Below are positions 15,406 to 23,509 of a stretch of DNA of 39,921 bases, one piece after another. Where the stretch lies: the NCBI GenBank assembly GCA_014378995.1, contig JACMMP010000059.1, positions 1-39,921 on the forward strand. The letters run 5' to 3'. Within the stretch, counting starts at the first letter, position 1. The number at the start of each line of letters is the position of its first letter. The notes under the pieces were generated by a model. That model was not told the origin of the DNA. It made no database searches and worked only from the letters and a program-made list of their open reading frames with translations. The position numbers were made by a program, and so were the translations under genes. The stretch is from Hyphomonadaceae bacterium. Lineage in GTDB: Bacteria > Pseudomonadota > Alphaproteobacteria > Caulobacterales > Aquidulcibacteraceae.

Positions 15406-16674
15406 TTATGGCATGCCAGGCGGCGGTGTCGGGCTAGACCACCGATCCAGCAGCCGCTTGGCGGCGTCGCGGCCGCCGACACCGAACGCAACCGCCACCG
15501 CAACCGCCACCGAGCCCAGGATCAGGCCGAAGGCGAGAACGATGATGTCGTTGGCGAGGCCCATGAAGCGAAGGCCCACCGCCGTCGCCAGCGCGATGAC
15601 GCCCCAGCGGACCAAGGTCGAGATGATCTCGGACGAGGCCTTGCCTTCACGGCGCGCCGCGGCGGCGAGGATATTCGCCAGCAGAATGCCAAGCGCGATG
15701 ATCACGGCCCCGAACAGCACCCGGCTGGCGAGGATCAGCACTTCGCTCAGCATCGCGGCCATGGCCACGAAGTTGAGCAGCCGCGCCGCCTCGACCGCGG
15801 CGAACAGGACGATGCCGATCAGTACGGCAAGCCCGATCATGCGCGATGGCGGGAAGGCTGAGAAGTTCACCGTATCCACGCCCGGAGTCAGATCCATACG
15901 CTCACGGCCGACGCGGACCGGTTCGGCATTGGCGACAGAAGCGATAATGTCATCGAAGCCGATTGACTTCAGACCTTCCTCGGTCAGCGTCATGATCCAG
16001 CGCCCGATCAGGTAGGCGATGAAGATGATCAATGCCGCGCCGATTACGCGTGGGATCGTTTCCAGGATTTCTCGCAACATCGCCGTCGCCGGCGTCGAGA
16101 TGGCGCTGATGCGTAACGCTTCGAGCGCTGCGATCGAGACGGGGATAATGATCAGGGTGAAGACGAGGATGCCGAGCAGACGGGCGAGACCCGGGCCGCG
16201 CAGCGTGTGCGTGAGCCCCGCATCGACCAGACGCCGGTCAAGGTCCACGGCTTCGACCATTGCTTCAACCATGCGCCGGACGATAGTCGCGAGCGCAAAG
16301 CCGATGATGAAGATCAGCAGGGCGCCGACGACGTTCGGGAGATAGTTGAAGAAGTTCGCCACCATGCCGGTCAGCGGCGAGACGACCGGGCTGGCCCAAT
16401 TGCCAAGCTGCGCCAGCGCCGCCATCAGGCCGAGCAGCCAGACCAGCCAATAGCCGACTTCGCCAATGCGCTCGCCGACATCGACCGTGGGCTTGGTCCC
16501 GCCTGCGCTATCGCGGCGCGACATGAACGGAATACGATCCACTGCCTTGGCGATGGCCCACTTCACCGCCTTCGCCGCGAAGTGTGCGACGACGAGGATC
16601 AGTATGGCGAGCAGGATACGGGGGCCCCAGACTTGGAGCCAGGTCAATACAGCTTGCTGATTGTCATAAGTCAT
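15406..16674 (-). CDS. CmpX/MscS-like mechanosensitive channel family membrane protein
   Basis: A 422-residue integral membrane protein with about eight hydrophobic helices. It contains repeats of the conserved TM-helix module found in CmpX and related mechanosensitive-channel-like proteins, such as YLPNVVGALLIFIIGFALA and TIPRVIGAALIIFIAYLIG, each followed by a charged linker. The C-terminal pair ending LILGSVAVAVAVAFGVGGRDAA resembles the pore-lining Gly/Ala-rich helix of MscS, but the cytoplasmic MscS beta domain is missing. It therefore resembles CmpX-type proteins implicated in envelope homeostasis more than a classical MscS. GGAGG stands seven bases before the ATG. A terminator follows. 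Confidence 0.82.
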   Translation of the reverse strand: MTYDNQQAVLTWLQVWGPRILLAILILVVAHFAAKAVKWAIAKAVDRIPFMSRRDSAGGTKPTVDVGERIGEVGYWLVWLLGLMAALAQLGNWASPVVSPLTGMVANFFNYLPNVVGALLIFIIGFALATIVRRMVEAMVEAVDLDRRLVDAGLTHTLRGPGLARLLGILVFTLIIIPVSIAALEALRISAISTPATAMLREILETIPRVIGAALIIFIAYLIGRWIMTLTEEGLKSIGFDDIIASVANAEPVRVGRERMDLTPGVDTVNFSAFPPSRMIGLAVLIGIVLFAAVEAARLLNFVAMAAMLSEVLILASRVLFGAVIIALGILLANILAAAARREGKASSEIISTLVRWGVIALATAVGLRFMGLANDIIVLAFGLILGSVAVAVAVAFGVGGRDAAKRLLDRWSSPTPPPGMP

Positions 16675-16740
16675 GAGCGGTCCTCCGCCTCGGGGGCGTT
16701 AAGATCGCCCGACGTTCGGCGCACGCAACGACGATTCATA

Positions 16741-16769
16741 GGCGATGCACGCGCGAGGCGTGCGTCGCC
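16741..16769 (-). terminator. Hairpin between gene remnant and CmpX-like gene
   Basis: Twelve-base arms (16741-16752 and 16758-16769) with a single wobble pair enclose a five-base loop. It lies about 50 bases downstream of the lactonase-like remnant on the minus strand and upstream of the CmpX-like gene. No U-tract is present. It may be the surviving terminator of the decayed gene. Confidence 0.4.
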
Positions 16770-16816
16770 GATGTTGCGTCCGCGAACATTTCCCCAAAGC
16801 AGCGCGCGCGCGCCGC

Positions 16817-16951
16817 CTAGTTCAACGCTGCGGGGAAAGCCGGAATGATCGCGCGGGCGTTGAGGCCGGGAATGGCCATGCCATCGGGCAGCGCATTGAG
16901 CGCGTCAGGAAAGCCCGTGTCCCAAATGAGATCGTCGTCGGCGCCGGCGTT
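16817..16951 (-). pseudogene. Remnant of a metallo-beta-lactamase-fold (lactonase-like) gene
   Basis: After an in-frame TGA, a frame of 44 codons reads NAGADDDLIWDTGFPDALNA, continues with LPDGMAIPGL and then ends in a stop. The DDLIWDTGFPDAL block matches the start of the core in AttM/AiiA-like lactonases and related MBL-fold hydrolases (typically LLWDTGLPDAL), but the zinc motif HxHxDH and the rest of the roughly 250-residue protein are absent. No start codon or ribosome site supports it as a gene. I read it as the decayed piece of a lost hydrolase. The remaining sequence between 16675 and 16997 shows only a hairpin. Confidence 0.55.
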
Positions 16952-16997
16952 TCAGCCGCCTGGTTGCAGCCTTCATGACGTCCTCCCGAGACGCCGT

Positions 16998-17279
16998 TCA
17001 ACCTTCCCCGCCGCCAAAACGCAAGCGCAAGACGAAAATGATTGAGACCAGCACCAGGCAAACCGCGTTCGCAATCGTCACCGGCCACGATTGGCTGAGC
17101 GCCCCATAAGCGGTCCAGCAAATAAAGCCGGCGATCGTCACGGCGTACATGTGCAGCGAGACGCCGCTAGCGTCCTTGGAACGGGAGATTTTCCATATCT
17201 GTGGCACGAAGCTCGTCATCGAGCACAGGCCAGCGACGACGCCAAAAACATTGATCAGCCAGGTCGGCGCATCACCCAT
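16998..17279 (-). CDS. SemiSWEET-family transporter (second of tandem pair)
   Basis: A 93-residue membrane protein with three hydrophobic helices and the PQ-loop signature SFVPQIWKISRSKDASGVS at about residues 23-41, diagnostic of SemiSWEET/PQ-loop proteins. These assemble as dimers to form a six-helix sugar-transport unit. The start ATG at 17279 puts the first helix at the N-terminus as in the family; a longer frame from 17438 adds a non-hydrophobic arginine-rich stretch and overlaps the neighbour, so I reject it. It lies 38 bases downstream of a second SemiSWEET gene. The substrate cannot be told from sequence. Confidence 0.88.
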   Translation of the reverse strand: MGDAPTWLINVFGVVAGLCSMTSFVPQIWKISRSKDASGVSLHMYAVTIAGFICWTAYGALSQSWPVTIANAVCLVLVSIIFVLRLRFGGGEG

Positions 17280-17317
17280 AGCGCTTAGAACGAACGCCGC
17301 GCCGTTCTGTTTCGTGG

Positions 17318-17590
17318 CTAAACGGCGGCCTTGGGTTTGCGGAGCTTTAGCGCAAGCACCAACGCCGCAAGGCCGGCGGCGACGATATTCCAAAGGATGA
17401 TCGAGGGAGCGCCGCGCCAGAACCCATAGCCCGCCCACAACACCGCGCCGGTCAACACCATGGCATAGGTGAGCGACGAGACGTCCGCCGCATCCCGCGT
17501 GCGCAGAATCTTGATCGCCTGCGGAGCAAAAGCGAACGCGCCGATGAAGCCGGCGATGAGACCCAGAATTTCAGCGCCGTCCGCTTGCAT
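17318..17590 (-). CDS. SemiSWEET-family transporter (first of tandem pair)
   Basis: A 90-residue protein with three predicted membrane helices and the PQ-loop AFAPQAIKILRTRDAADVS at about residues 20-38. It shares the architecture but not close sequence with the gene at 16998-17279, so the duplication is old or the two were acquired separately. A run of five G (GGGGG) precedes the ATG. The M61-like peptidase gene ends 22 bases upstream on the same strand, so the three may be co-transcribed. Two SemiSWEETs side by side could form heterodimers, a split version of the fused eukaryotic SWEET. Confidence 0.88.
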   Translation of the reverse strand: MQADGAEILGLIAGFIGAFAFAPQAIKILRTRDAADVSSLTYAMVLTGAVLWAGYGFWRGAPSIILWNIVAAGLAALVLALKLRKPKAAV

Positions 17591-17612
17591 GATGCCCCCA
17601 AACTTTCAGTTG

Positions 17613-19304
17613 CTAGTGCCCGCCGAGCACGGCTGCGCATTGCGCTAGCCGTTCGCCCTGAAGCGCATCCTCCAGCACTAGTCGCTGCTGGGTGAACACA
17701 CCATGCCCGCGCGGCATGTAGCGGAACGTGCGCTCCGTCTCGCCGTCGCGCACGACGTAGGCGATTTCCTGACTGCTGTCGCCAATCTCACCGGCATCGC
17801 GGCGGATCAGCACCATGCCGTCGCGGACCCCGGCGGCATATGCCGGCAGAGTGGGATCGACGCCGGCGATGACGTTGTTGTTGGCGGCAGTCGCGTCGAT
17901 GTCGAAGCCGCGATGGAACGGCGTCAATTGCTCGGTGACGACGCGCCCGCACGGCGCGAACACATCCTCCGCCAGCAGGATCGCCTCGCCGCGTTGAGCG
18001 AAGCGCGCAATTTCGGCGCTCACATCGAGCCCAAAGTGTTGCGCCGCCAGCGGCAGCAGCGCTGTCGCATCCTGTTCGGCGCCGCCAGCCGCGCGGTCTC
18101 GCATGTCCAACACGACGTCGTCCAGATCGCGTTCGCCCGCGGCGCGCAATCGCGCGTCCCATATCGTCGCCAGCAAACGGCCGCGCTGATACGGCAGCTG
18201 CTGCACCGGCTGGCTGTTCCAGAAATCGGCTAGAATGCGACTGTTCGGCTCAGTCTGCACCGGCGACTGCGCATACGCGCGCAGCATCTGGTTCAAATCC
18301 GCCGCAAATTCCGCCGGCGTCCACAAGCCCTCACGCACCAGCACGCGGCCGGTGTAGAAATCCGTGAACCCTTCAGACAGCCAATAATCAGCCGCTTCGC
18401 CTTCATCCGGCATGCCGCCGATCCGCGCCGGAATCCAGCTGTGCAGCCCCTCGTGCGCGAGCGTGCGTGCAATCGGCTGCGCTTCCGCGTTCGGCGTCGC
18501 GAAGAACGCGAACGCGTCGCCAAGCCCGGTGCCGCCGATCGAAAGCCAGCCCTCCTGCGGGCTGGTGAGTTGAATCACGGTGACAAGATAGGGCGAGGCG
18601 CCGTCGCCGAAGAACCGTCGCTGGCCCCCAATGATCTCCGACACACGCGCGCTGAACTCCGCATCGGTGAAGCTCCAAGCGCCGCGCAGCGCAACGCGCA
18701 CCTGGTTCTGTGGATCGCGCACGATCCGAAAATCGCCGCCGACACTTATGCTTGACCACACATCGGCGAGCGTCAGACCCGCATGCTCCAGATCGGACGC
18801 GAGCGCCCAGCCGCGCGGCATATCGCGCGCGCGCCAACGCACCGGCGTGCGATGATCGGCTTCGCTTGGCGTTACCAATGACGCTTCGCCGATGAGGTGG
18901 AAATAGGTCGGCTGCACCACGGGCCGATAGGCGTTGCCTTGCTGCGCGTCCGGGGCGCCTTCGAAATCCTGAACCACGCGGTAGCGCAAATGCACGCGCG
19001 CGTTTGGCCGGTGGCTCAGCATGCGCCGCGCAGGCCCCTCGCCCGCGCGCAGCTCCGCGCCGGAGACAGCCTCAAGCCCATCGATGCTGCGCCAAAGCTC
19101 GCTCTGGCCGCCCCAGGATTCCGGCAGGGAGATCAGCGTCTCGCCATCGGCATCGCCGCGGAAGCGCAGATCGTACTGCACGGCCGTCAGCGCGCCGTCG
19201 CTTAGAACCGGCGTCAGCGTGTATTCGATGCGCTGCGGCGCGGTCTGGCCCATGCACAACACCGCAGCCAGTCCAGCCGCCAACATACGCACAACGCCTC
19301 GCAT
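17613..19304 (-). CDS. Exported M61-like zinc metallopeptidase
   Basis: A 563-residue protein with an N-terminal signal peptide (residues 1-21, hydrophobic core MLAAGLAAVLCMG). It has a central gluzincin domain with HEGLH at 284-288 and the third zinc ligand E311 in WLSEGFTDFYTGR. The order of an N-terminal beta-rich domain, a catalytic domain and a C-terminal PDZ-like region (GVDPTLPAYAAGVRDGMVLI) is that of the M61 glycyl aminopeptidase family. The zinc-binding residues are intact, so it is likely an active periplasmic or surface peptidase; its substrate is unknown. GGGGAG lies just before the ATG. It is followed by the SemiSWEET genes on the same strand. Confidence 0.85.
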   Translation of the reverse strand: MRGVVRMLAAGLAAVLCMGQTAPQRIEYTLTPVLSDGALTAVQYDLRFRGDADGETLISLPESWGGQSELWRSIDGLEAVSGAELRAGEGPARRMLSHRPNARVHLRYRVVQDFEGAPDAQQGNAYRPVVQPTYFHLIGEASLVTPSEADHRTPVRWRARDMPRGWALASDLEHAGLTLADVWSSISVGGDFRIVRDPQNQVRVALRGAWSFTDAEFSARVSEIIGGQRRFFGDGASPYLVTVIQLTSPQEGWLSIGGTGLGDAFAFFATPNAEAQPIARTLAHEGLHSWIPARIGGMPDEGEAADYWLSEGFTDFYTGRVLVREGLWTPAEFAADLNQMLRAYAQSPVQTEPNSRILADFWNSQPVQQLPYQRGRLLATIWDARLRAAGERDLDDVVLDMRDRAAGGAEQDATALLPLAAQHFGLDVSAEIARFAQRGEAILLAEDVFAPCGRVVTEQLTPFHRGFDIDATAANNNVIAGVDPTLPAYAAGVRDGMVLIRRDAGEIGDSSQEIAYVVRDGETERTFRYMPRGHGVFTQQRLVLEDALQGERLAQCAAVLGGH

Positions 19305-19363
19305 ACTTTCTCCCCTCGCGAACTTAATTGCGGGATGCCGAGATTGCGGCGGAAACGGGGCGG

Positions 19364-19639
19364 CTATTCGTCTTCGTGGAATTTCGCGCGGATCAGCGCC
19401 TCGATCTCGTCGAGCGCCTTTGCGGCCTCGGGCCCCTCGGCATCCAGCTCGACCTCCGAGCCGATGCCGGCGCCCAGCATCATCAGGTCCATCAGTGAGC
19501 GGGCGTCCGCCTCTTCGTCCTCGCGGCGGACCATGATCGTGGTGTCTTCATAATTCAGCGCAAGCTCCGCCACCTTGCGCGACGCGCGAGCGTGCAAGCC
19601 GCGAATGTTGGTGATCGGCACCGTGCGCTTCTGCCCCAA
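19364..19639 (-). CDS. ptsH: HPr-family phosphocarrier (NPr-like)
   Basis: A 91-residue HPr-like protein that carries phosphate from enzyme I to EIIA proteins. In alphaproteobacteria this is normally the nitrogen-type PTS, which regulates rather than transports sugar. The active-site histidine is H16 in RGLHARAS, and the regulatory-serine region is RSLMDLMMLGAG (S48). The start is TTG at 19639, with GAGGGGG upstream that overlaps the manX stop region. HprK normally phosphorylates the regulatory serine, but no hprK is found here although its usual neighbours are. Confidence 0.92.
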   Translation of the reverse strand: MGQKRTVPITNIRGLHARASRKVAELALNYEDTTIMVRREDEEADARSLMDLMMLGAGIGSEVELDAEGPEAAKALDEIEALIRAKFHEDE

Positions 19640-19651
19640 GCCCGAGCCCCC

Positions 19652-20062
19652 TCAGGTGGCCGGACCGCCAGCCAACTCCACCGACGCGACTCGAATGTAG
19701 CGCCGGCCCGCATCTTGCGCGGCTAGGGCCGCTTCGGGAAGCTTCATCCGATCGCGCACCTCGGCGAGCTTGATCAGCATCGGCAGATTCACCCCGGCGA
19801 TCACTTCAATCTTCACCTGATTGATCACCGAAATGGCGAGGTTCGAAGGCGTGCCGCCGAACATGTCGGTCAGGATGACGACCCCATCGCCGCGTTCCAC
19901 GCCGCGCACGGCGTCAAGAATATCGGCGCGCTTTTCTTCCATATCGTCGTAGGGCCCGATGGCGACGGCGCGCATCTGCTCCTGCGGTCCAAGTACGTGC
20001 TCTGCCGCGGCGACGAATTCATCCGCCAGACGGCCGTGGCTCACCACGACAACGCCAATCAT
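19652..20062 (-). CDS. manX: PTS mannose-type EIIA domain protein
   Basis: A stand-alone 136-residue EIIA of the mannose family (ManX/PtsM). It has phospho-acceptor H9 in VVSHGRLADEF and the conserved DMFGGTPSNLA motif at about 66-76. Alphaproteobacteria generally have no sugar permease partner for this protein, and it is thought to regulate through its phosphorylation state. GGGAG lies six bases before the ATG. It is 12 bases upstream of the HPr gene and 109 bases downstream of chvG. The typical order chvI-chvG-hprK-manX-ptsH is kept except for hprK. Confidence 0.92.
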   Translation of the reverse strand: MIGVVVVSHGRLADEFVAAAEHVLGPQEQMRAVAIGPYDDMEEKRADILDAVRGVERGDGVVILTDMFGGTPSNLAISVINQVKIEVIAGVNLPMLIKLAEVRDRMKLPEAALAAQDAGRRYIRVASVELAGGPAT

Positions 20063-20111
20063 ACCGTGCTCCCGCCACCCGCCAGTGGGCTGGTAATGCG
20101 GCGTACATTAT

Positions 20112-20184
20112 CCTTTCGCAGCTGCGAGAAAAGCGAAAGGCGCACTGCCGCTACAGTTTTCTCCGGACGCTTCAGTGCGCCTTT
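20112..20184 (-). promoter_or_regulatory. Two overlapping, mutually exclusive hairpins between chvG and manX
   Basis: A perfect 12-base inverted repeat (20136-20147 with 20173-20184, 25-base loop) overlaps the chvG stop. On the minus strand it is followed by CGCTTTTCTCG. A second stem, CCTTTCGC/GCGAAAGG (20133-20140 with 20112-20119), shares five bases with the first, so only one can form at a time. This arrangement resembles an attenuator or a processing site controlling read-through from chvG into manX-ptsH. No ligand or leader peptide is evident. Confidence 0.5.
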
Positions 20185-21815
20185 GCTGGGCCCGCGACAG
20201 GCAATTCCACGATGAACCGCGCGCCAACGCGCTGATTTGCGCCGCTGGCAATGTTCTGTGCGTGAATGCGCCCGTGGTGAGCTGTGACAATCTGTCGGGC
20301 GATCGAAAGCCCCAAACCCGAATTGCCCCCAAACGCCGTCCCCTTCGGCCGCTGTGTGTAGAAGCGCTCGAACACCGTCTCCAGATTCTCGGGCGGGACG
20401 CCAGGGCCTTCGTCTTCAACCATGGCGCGAACCATCGCCCCGTCTTTCCCCTTTATAGCGTCCATCGAGACCACGACCCGCCCGCCTGGCGGGCTGAACG
20501 ACCGCGCATTGTCGATCAAATTGCGGAAAACTTGGCCGAGCGGCCCGGCCTGGCCAACGACATGCAGCCCTTCGGGCTTTGGCCCTTTGAACAGCACATG
20601 CACCTGCGTGCGGTCCTCAGCCGAGTAAGCGCGCGTCAGCTCATAAACAAGCGTGCCGATGTCCACATCGCCCAGATCGCCGCGCGCGGTTTCCGTCTCG
20701 ATACGGCTGGCGCGGGAGATGTCGGTGATTAGCCGGTCGAGCCGATGCACGTCTTGGGCGACGATGGCCAGCATCTGCTTTTGCTGCTCCGGATTGGCCG
20801 CATTTTGCGCCGACGTCACCGCCGATTGAATCGAAGCCAGCGGATTCTTGATCTCGTGGCTGACATCCGCCGCGAAGCGTTCGTTGGCGTCGATGCGGTC
20901 GGCCAGCGCTGCCGTCATTTCCTCAAGCGAATGCGTGAGGCCGCCAATCTCATCCTTGCGCTTAGATAGGTCAGGCAAGCTTAGGCGCGTAGCGCCGGTC
21001 AGCCGCAGGCTATCGGCCGAGCCGGCCAGCCGCCGCAGCGGCCGCGCAATCGAGACCGCCAGCAACAAAGACGAGATAAACACCGCGATCGCCGCGCCGA
21101 GTACGAATGGAATCATGCTGACGCGCTCGGCGACCAGAATGCGCTCCACGTCGGCGCTTTCGATCGTCACCGTGCCCATCACCTGCTGCACGCGGCGAAG
21201 CGGCAGCGTCACCGAGACGACGCGCTCGCCCTTCTCGTTCAGCCGCTCGCCGCGCACGATCTCGCCGAGGAGCGCGCGGCGATGCTCTTCTTCCAGCGTG
21301 ATCGTTGGCCGCCAAGGCGTAAGCCGGATGTATTCCAGCCGCCGCGTCACGCTTTGAATCGACTCCCCGATGGTCGGTTGATCGCCGATATCCGGCAGCG
21401 GGCGCTCCTCGAGCCGGTCATAGATGACGTCGCTATCGGCGATCAGGCGTCCATCGGCGCCGAACATGCGCACGCGCGGACGCCCGACGCCCGGCCGCGC
21501 GCCTTCTGCAATCGGCGGCAGGATACGCCGCAGCACGATGCGCACCGCCGGCTCGTTCACATAAGGATAGGGATCGCCTTCAACCGTCCCCGTCTCGATC
21601 AGAAGATTGGTAATCAGTTCGCCTTGCGTGCGCAGATTGCGGAACTGCGCTTCGGTGAGCCCCGCGCGCATTTCCGTCAACAGCAACACGCCCAGGATCA
21701 GAATCCCAAGCCCGGCGAAATTAAAGAAGAAGATCGTCCGCGTGATGCGCGAGCGAAAAAACGTACCTACGCCATGAAGGCGCTCAGACTTCGTTGTACC
21801 TGTAACCGACGCCAT
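20172..21815 (-). CDS. chvG: ChvG sensor histidine kinase
   Basis: The membrane sensor of the ChvG-ChvI (ExoS-ChvI) two-component system, which in alphaproteobacteria responds to acid and cell-envelope stress. With the start at 21815 it has 547 residues: helix 1 at about 28-47, a periplasmic domain of about 185 residues, helix 2 at about 234-256, a HAMP region, the H-box [13 protein letters not shown] with H320, the N-box [12 protein letters not shown] and G-boxes DEGPGVP and GLGLSIAR. The ATG at 21815 overlaps the end of chvI by 32 bases, so translation is probably coupled; no clear Shine-Dalgarno is seen and upstream ATGs at 21833 or 21923 are possible. Confidence 0.92.
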   Translation of the reverse strand: MASVTGTTKSERLHGVGTFFRSRITRTIFFFNFAGLGILILGVLLLTEMRAGLTEAQFRNLRTQGELITNLLIETGTVEGDPYPYVNEPAVRIVLRRILPPIAEGARPGVGRPRVRMFGADGRLIADSDVIYDRLEERPLPDIGDQPTIGESIQSVTRRLEYIRLTPWRPTITLEEEHRRALLGEIVRGERLNEKGERVVSVTLPLRRVQQVMGTVTIESADVERILVAERVSMIPFVLGAAIAVFISSLLLAVSIARPLRRLAGSADSLRLTGATRLSLPDLSKRKDEIGGLTHSLEEMTAALADRIDANERFAADVSHEIKNPLASIQSAVTSAQNAANPEQQKQMLAIVAQDVHRLDRLITDISRASRIETETARGDLGDVDIGTLVYELTRAYSAEDRTQVHVLFKGPKPEGLHVVGQAGPLGQVFRNLIDNARSFSPPGGRVVVSMDAIKGKDGAMVRAMVEDEGPGVPPENLETVFERFYTQRPKGTAFGGNSGLGLSIARQIVTAHHGRIHAQNIASGANQRVGARFIVELPVAGPAKAH

Positions 21816-22482
21816 AGAGGGTTTCGATCGCATCGAATTCGCCGTCGATGTCCCGGAATTTTTTGCGGAGCCGCTTGATGTGGCTGTCGATTGTTCTGTC
21901 GTCGACATAGACTTGATCGTCATAGGCCGCGTCCATCAGCTGATCGCGGCTTTTGACGTAGCCGGGGCGCTGCGCCAGCGCCTGAAGAATGAGAAATTCG
22001 GTGACCGTGAGCCGCACGGGCTCGCCCTTCCAAGTGCAGGCGTGCCGGTTGGGATCAAGCGTAAGTTCGCCGCGCACGATAGGCTTTTTGTCAGTCGCCG
22101 CCTCCTCGCCCGGCATACCGGCGCGGGTGCGGCGCAGCAACGCCTTCACCCGCTCGCTTAGCAGGCGCTGGGAGAACGGCTTTTTGATGTAATCGTCGGC
22201 CCCGACATTGAAGCCGACCACCTCGTCCATCTCGTCGTCCTTCGAGGTGAGGAAAATCACTGGCAGGTTCGAGCCCTGGCGCAGCCGGCGCAGCACCTCG
22301 ACCCCGTCCATGCGCGGCATCTTGATATCCAGAATGGCTATGTCCGGCGGCGTCTCCGACAACGCCGCCAGCGCGGTCGCGCCATCCGTATAGGTGCGCA
22401 CCGTGTAGCCCTCGCCCTCGAACAGGACTTTGAGGGAGGCGAGGATGTTCTCGTCGTCGTCGACCAAGGCAATAGTGGGCAT
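21784..22482 (-). CDS. chvI: ChvI OmpR-family response regulator
   Basis: A 232-residue DNA-binding response regulator. The receiver domain has acidic residues D8-D10, phospho-acceptor D52 ([11 protein letters not shown]) and the conserved Lys in the KKPFSQRLL region. The C-terminal winged helix ends with [17 protein letters not shown] and [10 protein letters not shown]. Strong agreement with ChvI and the overlap with chvG make this assignment firm. In relatives ChvI is activated by ChvG and controls envelope, exopolysaccharide and outer-membrane protein genes. Its start is 130 bases from that of a divergent membrane-protein gene. Confidence 0.95.
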   Translation of the reverse strand: MPTIALVDDDENILASLKVLFEGEGYTVRTYTDGATALAALSETPPDIAILDIKMPRMDGVEVLRRLRQGSNLPVIFLTSKDDEMDEVVGFNVGADDYIKKPFSQRLLSERVKALLRRTRAGMPGEEAATDKKPIVRGELTLDPNRHACTWKGEPVRLTVTEFLILQALAQRPGYVKSRDQLMDAAYDDQVYVDDRTIDSHIKRLRKKFRDIDGEFDAIETLYGVGYRYNEV

Positions 22483-22612
22483 GAGGCGCCGGACTTCCTG
22501 ACTTTACCGTAATGATGTGGTGGTGGCAGTCTTAGCCGTCAATCGACAGGCTGAAAACAGGTTCCGGGTTCGGGCGGGCCTACCTATCCAGAAATTGAGG
22601 GGACGACCAGTG

Positions 22613-22978
22613 ATGGTTTGGCGGGGTGTGTTTGCAGTCGCGGCCTTTTTCAACCTGGCGATTGGCGCCGCGATGATGGCTGCGCCCGACCGGGTGGCGG
22701 CGCAACTTAACGTGACCGGCGCGGGCGGCCCCTACGCCATCGTCATGGCCGGCATGATGATCGCCGTTTTCGGCCTGGGCTACGCCATCGTCGCGCGCGC
22801 GCCGGCGGCCAATCGCGGCATCGTCTGGATCGGCGTCGTCGGCAAACTTGGCGCAGCCGCGTTGGCGGCCATGCAATTTTCCGCCGGCATCATCGATGTC
22901 GGCGGCTTTGCGCTCGGCATGACAGACTTAGCATTCGCCGCCGCGTTCGCCCTCTTCCTCTGGCGCGGCCCACGCTGA
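22613..22978 (+). CDS. Small four-helix membrane protein, unknown
   Basis: A 121-residue protein with about four hydrophobic helices (roughly 4-22, 41-61, 69-87 and 93-115) separated by short loops. The second helix has the Gly/Met-rich face YAIVMAGMMIAVFGLGYAI, and the protein resembles widespread uncharacterised four-helix membrane proteins. No catalytic motif is seen. GAGGGG lies about ten bases before the ATG at 22613; an in-frame start at 22517 would add a polar N-terminus and is less likely. It is divergent from chvI and could fall under ChvI control, but that is only inferred from position. Confidence 0.75.
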   Translation: MVWRGVFAVAAFFNLAIGAAMMAAPDRVAAQLNVTGAGGPYAIVMAGMMIAVFGLGYAIVARAPAANRGIVWIGVVGKLGAAALAAMQFSAGIIDVGGFALGMTDLAFAAAFALFLWRGPR

Positions 22979-23013
22979 CTGGACTTGCGCGCGATGCGCC
23001 CCACATCGGGCGC

Positions 23014-23427
23014 ATGACGCAAACTTATCATCGCGGCCGCCTGATTGATCACGTGCACCTGCGCGTCGCCGATCTCGCCGCCGCCAAAAGCTTCTACCGC
23101 GCCGTGTTCGGTGCGCTCGGGCGCGACCCCGGTTTCGAGAGCGACGAAGCAATCAGCTTCGACGAACTCTGGATCGACGCCGCCGACAAAGCCGGCCCAA
23201 GCCACGTCCACCTCGCCTTCCAAGCCGAGGATCGCCACGCCGTGGTGCGCTTCTACGAAGCCGGCCTCGCCGCCGGCGGCCGCGACAACGGCCCGCCCGG
23301 CGAGCGCGACTATCACCCCGGCTACTTCGCGGCGTTCCTGCTCGATCCCGACGGACACAACGTCGAGGCTGTGTATCACGGGCCGAACACGCGAAGTGCG
23401 GAGTCGGTTGTGGTGACGGCGGGCTAG
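23014..23427 (+). CDS. VOC/glyoxalase-fold protein
   Basis: A 137-residue vicinal-oxygen-chelate protein. The two beta-alpha-beta-beta-beta modules start at IDHVHLRVADLAAAKSFYRA (about 11-30) and at VHLAFQAEDRHAVVRFYEAG (about 64-83). Metal-ligand candidates are H14, H65 and E118 in DPDGHNVEAVYHGP. This subgroup includes glyoxalase-, dioxygenase- and antibiotic-resistance-like proteins, so the reaction cannot be assigned. It lies 35 bases after the small membrane-protein gene and is convergent with the GFA-family gene. Confidence 0.85.
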   Translation: MTQTYHRGRLIDHVHLRVADLAAAKSFYRAVFGALGRDPGFESDEAISFDELWIDAADKAGPSHVHLAFQAEDRHAVVRFYEAGLAAGGRDNGPPGERDYHPGYFAAFLLDPDGHNVEAVYHGPNTRSAESVVVTAG

Positions 23428-23478
23428 CCGGCGCTTGCGTTCAGCTTTGCCGAAATTGGATCGTTGGAACCGTCGCAT

Positions 23479-23496
23479 GCCGGCGAGGGCGCCGGC
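23479..23496. repeat. GC-rich palindrome between convergent genes
   Basis: GCCGGCG and CGCCGGC enclose a four-base AGGG loop in the 82-base gap between the convergent VOC and GFA genes. It has no U-tract. The flanking pattern, GCATGCCGGCGAGG followed by a GCGCCGGCGCTCC block, looks like a dispersed REP-type hairpin, although no second copy is seen in the window. It may work as a bidirectional end signal. Confidence 0.45.
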
Positions 23497-23509
23497 GCTC
23501 CATAGAAGC

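Noticed and set aside
16822-17121. 99-codon minus-strand frame over the gap and the SemiSWEET end
   Set aside because: It overlaps a SemiSWEET gene in another frame and lacks motifs; the MBL-like match is in a different frame and is listed as a remnant.
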